Shown in pieces: positions 20,287-27,532 of a stretch of 64,000 nucleotides of DNA. The DNA lies in assembly GCF_013155465.1 (NCBI RefSeq), contig NZ_JABJVX010000003.1:340186-404185 (forward strand), given 5' to 3'. Each line of letters starts with the position of its first letter. The stretch's first letter is position 1. Made by a program: the position numbers and the translations under genes. Below the pieces are notes generated by a model that had not been told where the DNA came from, ran no database searches, and saw only the letters and a program-made list of their open reading frames with translations. This DNA comes from Alterinioella nitratireducens (GTDB lineage: Bacteria > Pseudomonadota > Alphaproteobacteria > Rhodobacterales > Rhodobacteraceae).

Positions 20287-20304
20287 CTGAACCGAACAGT
20301 TCAG
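20287..20304. promoter_or_regulatory. operator 1 upstream of RND efflux genes
   Basis: CTGAACCGAACAGTTCAG is an inverted repeat with perfect 6-bp arms around 6 nt. It ends 8 bp before the TTGACA -35 box. It matches operator 2 at 15 of 18 positions, typical of TetR-family repressors of efflux pumps. Confidence 0.7.
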
Positions 20305-20312
20305 TCTTGCGA

Positions 20313-20340
20313 TTGACAGCGCAAGGATTTAAACTAAACC
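20313..20340 (+). promoter_or_regulatory. promoter of RND efflux operon
   Basis: A consensus -35 TTGACA (20313-20318), 16 bp spacing and TAAACC (20335-20340) as a weak -10, lying between the two operators; the -10 is inside operator 2. Confidence 0.55.
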
Positions 20341-20351
20341 AAACGGTTCAG
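20334..20351. promoter_or_regulatory. operator 2 upstream of RND efflux genes
   Basis: CTAAACCAAACGGTTCAG has one mismatch between the arms and overlaps the predicted -10 box, so binding would block transcription of the adaptor gene at 20434. Repeat-to-repeat distance from operator 1 is 47 bp. Confidence 0.68.
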
Positions 20352-20433
20352 TGCATTGGTTGGGGTTGCCTTTTTCTGCAATCCGCACGATTTCATCCCG
20401 AATACCGCATGTTGCGGGTATCAAGAGGCTTCG

Positions 20434-21726
20434 ATGCGACTTTTTCCCATCCTGACCGCTCTTCTCGTCAGCGCCGTTCTCTATGCCGTGGTAATGGAGC
20501 GCGAGCGCCTGGTCGGCTTCGCAGAGGGTTTCCGTCCGCCTGCCGAGACCCCCGGGGAAACCCCGCTGGACATCGGCGACGAGCCCGTCGAGGCCGCGCC
20601 CGCCGGGGCCGAGCGCGTCTCGGTCGTGGTGCGCCGCTCGGTGGCCGAGGAGGTCGACTCAGCCGTCTTGCTGCGGGGCCGGACCGAGGCCGCGCGCCAG
20701 GTCGAGGTGCGCGCCGAGACCTCGGGGCTGATCACCTCGCAACCGATCCGCGCGGGGGCCTTTGTCGAGGAAGGGCAGCTTCTGTGCGAGATCGCGACCG
20801 GTGCCCGCGCCGCCGCCCTGGCCGAGGCCGAGGCCCGCCTGCTGGAGGCGCAGGCCCGCCTGCCCGAGGCCGAGGCGCAATTGCCCGCCGCCCGCGCCCG
20901 CCAGTCCGAGGCCGAGGCGATGCTGGCCGCCGCGCGCATCGATTCGAACGCGGCCACGCGGCTCAGCGAAAGCGGCTTCGGCTCGGAAACCCGCGCCGCA
21001 TCGGCCAGCGCCACGGTCAGTGCGGCCGAGGCCGCGCTGGAAGGGGCCGTTGCCGGGATCCAGACCGCGCAGGCCGCCGTGCAATCCGCGCAAAGCGGCA
21101 TCCGCGCCGCCGAAGCCGCGGTGCTGCGCGCCGAGCAGGAGATCTCCAACCTGCAGATCTTCGCCCCGTTCGAGGGTCTGCTGGAAAGCGACACCGCCGA
21201 GCTTGGCTCGCTGATGCAGCCCGGCGCGCTCTGCGCCACGGTGATCCAGCTCGACCCGATCAAGCTGGTGGGCTTCGTGCCCGAGGCCGAGGTTGCCCGC
21301 GTCACCGTCGGCGCGCCTGCCGCCGCGCGTCTGGCCTCGGGCGCGCAGGTCCAGGGCGAGGTGACATTCCTCAGCCGCTCCGCCGATCCGCAGACCCGCA
21401 CCTTCCGGGTCGAGGTCACGGTGCCCAACAGCGACCTGGCGATCAGCGATGGCCAGACCGCCGATATCATCATCGCCTCGGAAGGGTTGATGGCGCATCT
21501 GCTGCCGTCCTCGGCCCTGACGCTGAACGATGACGGCGTGCTTGGCCTGCGCATCGTGGACGAGGAGCAGATCGCGCGTTTCGCCCCCGTCACCTTCCTG
21601 CGCGACAATGCCCAGGGCGTGCTGCTGTCCGGCCTGCCCGAACGCGCCGAGGTCATCGTCGTGGGGCAGGAGTTCGTCACCGACGGCACGCCCGTCGAGC
21701 CGCATTACGGGGACATGACGCAATGA
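20434..21726 (+). CDS. RND efflux periplasmic adaptor (HlyD/MFP family)
   Basis: The 430-residue membrane fusion protein has an N-terminal membrane anchor (residues 3-17), a biotinyl-lipoyl half (VEVRAETSGLI, GAFVEEGQLLCEI), a long Ala/Glu-rich coiled-coil hairpin (about 120-230), the second lipoyl half (LQIFAPFEGLLES) and a beta-barrel region (VSLSRS-like TFLSRSADPQTRTFRVEV). It bridges the inner-membrane pump and an outer-membrane channel. Start ATG 20434 follows AAGAGG. It overlaps the permease gene by 4 bp. No outer-membrane factor gene is adjacent. Confidence 0.92.
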   Translation: MRLFPILTALLVSAVLYAVVMERERLVGFAEGFRPPAETPGETPLDIGDEPVEAAPAGAERVSVVVRRSVAEEVDSAVLLRGRTEAARQVEVRAETSGLITSQPIRAGAFVEEGQLLCEIATGARAAALAEAEARLLEAQARLPEAEAQLPAARARQSEAEAMLAAARIDSNAATRLSESGFGSETRAASASATVSAAEAALEGAVAGIQTAQAAVQSAQSGIRAAEAAVLRAEQEISNLQIFAPFEGLLESDTAELGSLMQPGALCATVIQLDPIKLVGFVPEAEVARVTVGAPAAARLASGAQVQGEVTFLSRSADPQTRTFRVEVTVPNSDLAISDGQTADIIIASEGLMAHLLPSSALTLNDDGVLGLRIVDEEQIARFAPVTFLRDNAQGVLLSGLPERAEVIVVGQEFVTDGTPVEPHYGDMTQ

Positions 21727-24548
21727 TCGGCATGGTGGACTGGGCCGCGAAACGGGCCCGCATGGTGGTGGCCTTCGTGATCCTGTCCGTCGTGATCGGG
21801 GCCGCGGCCTATGTCGGCCTGCCGAAAGAGGGCGAGCCGGATATCGACATCCCCGGCCTCTTCATCTCGGTCCCCTTCCCCGGCATTTCCGCCGCCGACA
21901 GCGAACGCCTGCTGGTGCGCCCGATGGAGACCGAGTTCCAGGATCTCGACGGCCTGAACACGATCACGGCGACCGCCTCCGAAGGCTATGCCGGCGTGTT
22001 CCTGGAGTTCGAGTTCGGCTGGGACAAATCCGCCACCATCGCCGATGTGCGCGACGCGATGGACACGGCCTCGGCCCAGTTTCCGGAAGGCGCCGAAACC
22101 TACTCGATCAACGAGATCAACTTTTCCGAGTTTCCCATCATCATCGTGGCGCTCTCGGGCGACGCGCCGGAACGCACGCTCTTGCGGCTTGCGCGCGAAT
22201 TGCAGGACCGGCTGGAGGCGCTGCCGCCCATTCTGGAGGCGGGGCTTGCCGGTGACCGCGACGAGATGGTCGAGGTCGTCATCGACCCGCTGGCGCTGGA
22301 GGCCTACAATGTCACCGCGCGCGAATTGATCGACGCGGTGGTCAACAACAACCAGCTGATCGCGGCGGGCGAGGTTTCCACCGATAGTGGTGCCATCGCG
22401 GTGTCGATCCCGTCGAGCTTCGACAATACCGAGGACATCTTTGCCCTGCCCGTCAAGGTCAATGGCGACCGCGTGGTGACGCTTGGCGATCTGGCCGATA
22501 TTCGTCTGACCTACGAGGACCGCACCGGCACCGCGCGCTTCAACGGCGAACCCACGGTGGCGTTGCAGGTGGTCAAACGGCTTGGCTACAACATCATCGA
22601 CACCGCCGCGCTGGTGCGCGCCGAGATCGAGGCCGCGCAGGAAGACTGGCCGCCCGAGCTGCGCCAATCCGTCCAGGTCTCCACTTCGCTGGATCAATCC
22701 GTCACCGTGGAAAGCATGGTCAGCCAGCTGGAAGGCTCGGTCCTGACCGCCATCGCGCTGGTGATGATCGTGGTGCTGGCAGCCCTCGGCACGCGCTCGG
22801 CGCTGTTGGTGGGGTTCGCGATCCCGACCTCGTTCCTTCTGTGCTTCATCCTGCTGGGGATCATGGGCATCACGATCTCGAATATCGTCATGTTCGGGCT
22901 GATCCTGGCCGTGGGGATGCTGGTCGACGGCGCCATCGTGGTGGTCGAATATGCCGACAAGCGCCTGGCCGAGGGTGCCCGCCCGATGGAAGCCTATACC
23001 GATGCCGCCAAGCGCATGTTCTGGCCCATCGTCTCCTCCACCGCGACGACGCTCTGCGCCTTTCTGCCGATGCTGTTCTGGCCCGGTGTGCCGGGGGAAT
23101 TCATGGGGATGCTCCCCGTGACCCTGATCTTCGTGCTGTCGGCCTCGCTCATTGTGGCGCTGATCTACCTGCCGGTCCTGGGCGGCGTCGCGGCACGGTT
23201 CTCGCGGCTGGTCGAACATGGCACCGCCGCCGTCAAGGCCCTCCTGCCCTTCTGGATCCTGCGCGCCGCGATCACGCTCGGCGTCGGTTACCTGATGTTC
23301 ATGGCGGCGCTGCAAACCATCAGCCCCGGCGTGCTGTTTCCGCCCGCGCCAGAGGCCAGCCCGTTCATGGCGATGCTGCCCGGCGGGCTTCTCTTCGTGG
23401 CGGCCTCGGTCATGATGTCGGTGATGCTCGGCTCGATCCAGCTGCCCAAGCGCGAGAAACCGGTGCGCGCGGGCTATCGGCGCAGCCCCTTCGGCTGGGT
23501 GATCCACGCCATCGTCGGCAACCCGGTAATGCCCATCGTCGCCATCGCATCGGTGGCGGCATTCGTCGGCTTCGTCTTCGTGACCTTTCAGCAAAACAAT
23601 AACGGGGTGGAGTTCTTCGTCGCCTCCGAGCCCGAAAACGCCATCGTCTATGTCCGCGCGCGCGGCAATCTCAGCGTCGAGGAGATGGACGCGCAGGTCC
23701 GCCTGGTCGAGCAGATCGTGATGCAGACCGAAGGCGTGCGCGACGTCTTCGCCTTTGCCGGCGAAGGCGGGCTGAACAGCAATACCGGCGGCTCCGAGGC
23801 CCCCCGCGACACCATCGGCCAGGTGCAGCTGGACCTTGAGGAATGGGGCACGCGCCCGGGGGGCGACGACATCCTCGATGGCTTGCAGGAGCGGCTGGAC
23901 CAGATCCCCGGCATCCGCACCGAGATCCTCGCCGCCTCGCGCGGGCCCGCCTCGGGCAAGCCGGTCAGCCTGCGCCTTGCGGGCGACAACTGGGAGGAAT
24001 TGCAGGAGGCCACGCGGCTGGTGCGCGCCCGGTTCGAGGAGACCCCCGCCCTGACCCTGATCGAGGACACCCTGCCCTTGCCCGGCGTCGAATGGGAGAT
24101 CAATGTCGATGTCGAGGCGGCGGGCCGTTTCGGGGCCAATGTGGCGACCGTGGGCGCGATGGTGCAGCTTGTCACGCGCGGTATCCTGCTCGATACGATG
24201 CGGGTGCCATCGAGCGACGAGGAGGTCGAAATCCGCGTCCGTTTCCCCGAGGAGGCGCGCGTGCTGTCCACGCTCGACACGCTTCGGGTGCGCACGGCGG
24301 ACGGGCTGGTGCCGCTGTCAAACTTCATCAGCCGCGAACCCGCCCCGCAACTGGCCGAGATCGACCGCCGCGATCAAAGCCGCATCTTCCATGTCCGCGC
24401 CGATGTCGAGGACGGGCTGACGCGCCTGACCGACACCGAAACCGGGGAAACCTGGCTGGAGAGGAGCGACCTGGTCGAGGAGAGCTTTTGCGCTGCAGGA
24501 AGGATTGCGCACCGGCGCGCTGGAATCCGAGCCCGTCACCGCCAATGA
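21723..24548 (+). CDS. RND efflux permease, 5' part (frameshifted gene)
   Basis: This frame encodes the first three quarters of an AcrB/MexF-type pump: TM1 (VVAFVILSVVIGAAAYVGLP), porter domains, and the TM4 region GMLVDGAIVVVEYADKRLAEG with the proton-relay aspartate. Homology stops at SDLVEESF (near 24489); the last some 20 residues (CAAGRIAHRR and on) are out-of-frame translation. The rest of the pump continues in the +1 frame to 25425. Removing one T from the run at 24486-24489 restores one frame of 1233 residues (ESFALQEGLRTGALE). The product as read would lack the second half of the membrane domain and should not work. Confidence 0.85.
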   Translation: MIGMVDWAAKRARMVVAFVILSVVIGAAAYVGLPKEGEPDIDIPGLFISVPFPGISAADSERLLVRPMETEFQDLDGLNTITATASEGYAGVFLEFEFGWDKSATIADVRDAMDTASAQFPEGAETYSINEINFSEFPIIIVALSGDAPERTLLRLARELQDRLEALPPILEAGLAGDRDEMVEVVIDPLALEAYNVTARELIDAVVNNNQLIAAGEVSTDSGAIAVSIPSSFDNTEDIFALPVKVNGDRVVTLGDLADIRLTYEDRTGTARFNGEPTVALQVVKRLGYNIIDTAALVRAEIEAAQEDWPPELRQSVQVSTSLDQSVTVESMVSQLEGSVLTAIALVMIVVLAALGTRSALLVGFAIPTSFLLCFILLGIMGITISNIVMFGLILAVGMLVDGAIVVVEYADKRLAEGARPMEAYTDAAKRMFWPIVSSTATTLCAFLPMLFWPGVPGEFMGMLPVTLIFVLSASLIVALIYLPVLGGVAARFSRLVEHGTAAVKALLPFWILRAAITLGVGYLMFMAALQTISPGVLFPPAPEASPFMAMLPGGLLFVAASVMMSVMLGSIQLPKREKPVRAGYRRSPFGWVIHAIVGNPVMPIVAIASVAAFVGFVFVTFQQNNNGVEFFVASEPENAIVYVRARGNLSVEEMDAQVRLVEQIVMQTEGVRDVFAFAGEGGLNSNTGGSEAPRDTIGQVQLDLEEWGTRPGGDDILDGLQERLDQIPGIRTEILAASRGPASGKPVSLRLAGDNWEELQEATRLVRARFEETPALTLIEDTLPLPGVEWEINVDVEAAGRFGANVATVGAMVQLVTRGILLDTMRVPSSDEEVEIRVRFPEEARVLSTLDTLRVRTADGLVPLSNFISREPAPQLAEIDRRDQSRIFHVRADVEDGLTRLTDTETGETWLERSDLVEESFCAAGRIAHRRAGIRARHRQ

Positions 24549-25425
24549 ACGCATCGCCACGCTGACCGGATGGCTGGAATCCGAGAGGCCCCTGCCACCG
24601 TCGGTCACCTGGGAATGGGCCGGGGACCAGGCCGAGCAGGAAGAAAGCCAGGCCTTCCTTGGCCAAGCCTTTCTGGGGGCGCTCGGGCTCATGTTCATCA
24701 TCCTGCTGGCGCAGTTCAACTCGGTCTACAACTCGGTCCTGGTGCTGCTGGCGGTTGTCTTGTCCACGACCGGCGTGCTGATCGGGATGCTGGTGATGGA
24801 TCAGACCTTCTCGATCATCATGACCGGCACCGGCATCGTCGCGCTGGCAGGGATCGTGGTGAACAACAATATTGTCCTGATCGACACGTACCAGGAATAC
24901 AGCCGCTACATGCCCAAGATCGAGGCGATCACCCGCACCGCCGAGGCGCGCATCCGTCCCGTCCTGCTGACCACGATCACCACCATGGCGGGCCTCGCCC
25001 CGATGATGTACGGCATCAGCCTGGATTTCGGCGCCGGCGGCTACACCGTCGATAGCCCCACCGCGCTGTGGTGGAAGCAACTGGCCACGGCGGTCGTCTT
25101 CGGGCTTGGTATCGCCACCGTTCTGACGCTGGTGATGACGCCGTCCCTGCTGGCGCTGCGGGTCTGGTCGGTGACAATCGCGGCCTGGCTGGCGCGCGGT
25201 CTTGGGCGGCTCGGCGCGCGGCGGGTGAGCCTCCGCGCGCAGGATTGGGCCCTGGCCCGCGAAGCGCGCAGGCTGCGCCACCCGGTGATCTTGTGGGAAG
25301 AGCCCCCGGTGACGCATGAGGTGGTGCCACTTGAACTGGGGCCGGACCTGCGTGTCGCGGAGGAGGCCGAGGTCGAACAGGAAGAGTCGGCCCCCCCGAA
25401 CGCCCCCTTGCGCGCGGCGGAATAA
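24505..25425 (+). CDS. RND efflux permease, 3' part (frameshifted gene)
   Basis: The C-terminal part of the same pump, 306 residues from a TTG in frame: porter remainder (GDQAEQEESQAFLGQAFLGA), TM8-TM12 with VVNNNIVLIDTYQEY, ARIRPVLLTTITTMAGLAPM and a long acidic cytoplasmic tail (EEAEVEQEESAPPNAP). In-frame homology extends back through the overlap to about 24490, before this TTG, so this is a continuation and not a separate gene. It cannot pump without the N-terminal half. Confidence 0.82.
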   Translation: MRTGALESEPVTANERIATLTGWLESERPLPPSVTWEWAGDQAEQEESQAFLGQAFLGALGLMFIILLAQFNSVYNSVLVLLAVVLSTTGVLIGMLVMDQTFSIIMTGTGIVALAGIVVNNNIVLIDTYQEYSRYMPKIEAITRTAEARIRPVLLTTITTMAGLAPMMYGISLDFGAGGYTVDSPTALWWKQLATAVVFGLGIATVLTLVMTPSLLALRVWSVTIAAWLARGLGRLGARRVSLRAQDWALAREARRLRHPVILWEEPPVTHEVVPLELGPDLRVAEEAEVEQEESAPPNAPLRAAE

Positions 25426-25434
25426 GGCGGCGGA

Positions 25435-25569
25435 AGGCTTTTCGAAAAGCCTCCGCAGGGCCTTCGAAGGCCCTGAACGCGGGGCCTGACCAATCTTGAA
25501 AAGAGGCTCTTCGAAGAGCCTCGACAAGAGCTTTGGAAAGCTCTTGCAATCGCGGGGTCGCCCCCCGCG
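25435..25569. repeat. cluster of five hairpins
   Basis: The 178-bp gap between the RND permease and the convergent ABC exporter is almost wholly palindromic. It holds AGGCTTTTCGAAAAGCCT (25435-25452), CAGGGCCTTCGAAGGCCCTG (25456-25475), GAGGCTCTTCGAAGAGCCTC (25503-25522), CAAGAGCTTT/AAAGCTCTTG (25525-25546) and CGCGGGG/CCCCGCG (25551-25569). Three share a central CTTCGAAG or TTTCGAAA core. The stems differ in sequence, so this is not a tandem repeat. No T-runs follow most of them. A transcript buffer or REP-like element is possible. Confidence 0.7.
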
Positions 25570-25603
25570 GGAGAAAAGCCGCATCGGCGCGGGCGCGCGC
25601 GCC

Positions 25604-27430
25604 TCAGGCAGCATCCTCGCGTTCCGACGCCTGGCGCACCCACATCGAGGCATAGCGCCCGTCGGCCTCCAGCAACTCCTCATGCGTGCCATGCTCGGCG
25701 ATCTGGCCCGCCTCAAGCACGATGATGCGGTCGGCATGAACCACGGTGGACAGCCGGTGCGCGATGGTGATGACCGAACGCCCCTGTCCCATCATCTTCA
25801 ACTCTTCCTGGATCTCCTGCTCGGTCTCGGTATCCAGTGCCGATGTCGCCTCGTCGAGCAGCAGGATCGGCGGATCCTTCAGCAGTGTCCTTGCAATCCC
25901 CACCCGCTGCTTTTCACCGCCGGACAGCTTCAGACCGCGCTCGCCCACGACCGTTTCATACCCCTCGGGCAGCGATTTGATGAAGCGGTCGATCTTGGCC
26001 GCTTTCGCCGCCGCCTCGATCTCGGCGAAGCTGGCCTCGGGGCGGCCATAGGCGATGTTGTAGCGGATGGTGTCGTTGAAGAGGACGGTATCTTGCGGCA
26101 CCACGCCGATGCGCGCGTGCAGGCTCTCTTGCGTCACGTCGCGCAGGTCCTGCCCGTCAATGCGCACCGCGCCGCCATCGACATCGTAGAAGCGGAAGAG
26201 AAGCCGCCCGATGGTCGATTTGCCCGAACCGGAAGGGCCGACCAGCGCCACGGTTTCGCCCGCGCCGACCTTGAAGGACAAGCCTTTCAGGATGGGCCGC
26301 GCCGGGTCATAGCCAAACTCCACATTGTCGAACTCGACCTCTCCCCTGGGGCAGTCCAGCTCCCTCGCGCCGTCACGATCCACCACATCGGCGGGCTGGC
26401 CCAACAGGTCGAACATCTCGCCCATATCGACCAGCGCCTGCCGGATCTCGCGATAGACCGTGCCGAGGAAGTTCAGCGGCAAGGTGATCTGGATCATGTA
26501 GGCGTTGACCATGACGAAATCGCCCACCGTCAGGTCGCCACGCTCGACCCCCATGGCCGCCATCACCATGACGATGACCAGCCCCACCGTGATGATCACG
26601 GATTGGCCGAAATTCAGGTAGCCGAGCGAATAGGCCGTGCGGATCGCGGCATCCTCATAGCCCGCCATGGCGCTGTCATAGCGCGCGGCCTCGCGCTTTT
26701 CGGCCCCGAAATACTTGACGGTCTCAAAATTGAGAAGGCTGTCGATGGCCTTCTGGTTGGCATCCGTGTCCTGGTCGTTCATCTGCTTGCGGATCTTCAC
26801 CCGCCATTCCGTCACCTTGAAGGTGAACCAGATGTAGATCGCGATGGTGACGGCGACGACGACGAAATACCAGATGTCGAAGATCACGGCGAGGACGACG
26901 CCGATCATCAGAAGCTCCAGCACCAGCGGCCCGATGGAAAAAAGCATGAAGCGCAGAAGGAACTCGACCCCCTTCACGCCCCGCTCGATGATGCGGGACA
27001 GGCCGCCCGTCTTGCGGGTGATGTGGTAGCGCAGGCTGAGCGCGTGGATATGCTCGAAGGTCTCCAGCGCCAGTTGCCGCAATGCGCGCTGGCCGACGCG
27101 GGCGAAGATCATGTCGCGCAACTGCGTGAACCCGACCGACATCGCGCGCGCCATGCCATAGGCCACGGTCAGCCCCACGGCCCCGATGGCCAGCCAGCGG
27201 GCGGGGTCGGCCTCGCCGGCCAGCACGTCCACCGCATCGGCATAGAGGAACGGCGTGTAGACCGAGATCAGCCGCGCCACCACCAGCATGACCAGCGCCC
27301 AGATGACGCGCGGTTTCACCCATGGGTGGGTGTCGGACCACAGGTAGGGTGCGACGCGCTTGATGGTGCGCCAGCCGGATCGGCGGGCCTCGGCGCCCGA
27401 GGGCTGGTCGGTGATCGTGGCTGGGGGCAT
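25604..27430 (-). CDS. Atm1-type ABC exporter
   Basis: The 608-residue protein is a half-transporter with an N-terminal six-helix membrane domain and a C-terminal ATPase: Walker A GPSGSGKST, Q-loop VPQDTVLFNDTI, signature LSGGEKQRVGIA, Walker B ILLLDEATSALD and H-loop IAHRLSTVVHAD. Residues such as LRYHITRKTGGLSRIIERG and NFETVKYFGAEKREAARYD are typical of the Atm1/HMT1 group, which exports glutathione-linked sulfur or metal conjugates. Start ATG 27430 (MPPATITD); a longer frame to 27502 is less likely. Confidence 0.92.
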   Translation of the reverse strand: MPPATITDQPSGAEARRSGWRTIKRVAPYLWSDTHPWVKPRVIWALVMLVVARLISVYTPFLYADAVDVLAGEADPARWLAIGAVGLTVAYGMARAMSVGFTQLRDMIFARVGQRALRQLALETFEHIHALSLRYHITRKTGGLSRIIERGVKGVEFLLRFMLFSIGPLVLELLMIGVVLAVIFDIWYFVVVAVTIAIYIWFTFKVTEWRVKIRKQMNDQDTDANQKAIDSLLNFETVKYFGAEKREAARYDSAMAGYEDAAIRTAYSLGYLNFGQSVIITVGLVIVMVMAAMGVERGDLTVGDFVMVNAYMIQITLPLNFLGTVYREIRQALVDMGEMFDLLGQPADVVDRDGARELDCPRGEVEFDNVEFGYDPARPILKGLSFKVGAGETVALVGPSGSGKSTIGRLLFRFYDVDGGAVRIDGQDLRDVTQESLHARIGVVPQDTVLFNDTIRYNIAYGRPEASFAEIEAAAKAAKIDRFIKSLPEGYETVVGERGLKLSGGEKQRVGIARTLLKDPPILLLDEATSALDTETEQEIQEELKMMGQGRSVITIAHRLSTVVHADRIIVLEAGQIAEHGTHEELLEADGRYASMWVRQASEREDAA

Positions 27431-27532
27431 GGGCTGGCTTTTCGGCTGGCGGATGTCGGGAAGGTGCAGATTATGCGCAGCCCGCCCGGATGACCAGATC
27501 ATCCGGACGCCTCCCGCTTGTGCGTTTTTGCA

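Noticed and set aside
21705-23594. Open frame of 629 codons opposite the RND permease
   Set aside because: His/Arg/Asp-rich shadow sequence with no motif; the RND frame is clearly the real one.
24484-24492. Programmed ribosomal frameshifting in the RND permease
   Set aside because: No classical slippery heptamer, no Shine-Dalgarno-like stimulator or strong hairpin is evident; a plain indel or sequencing error is simpler.
25435-25569. CRISPR array
   Set aside because: The hairpins have different sequences and no regular repeat-spacer pattern; there are no cas genes.
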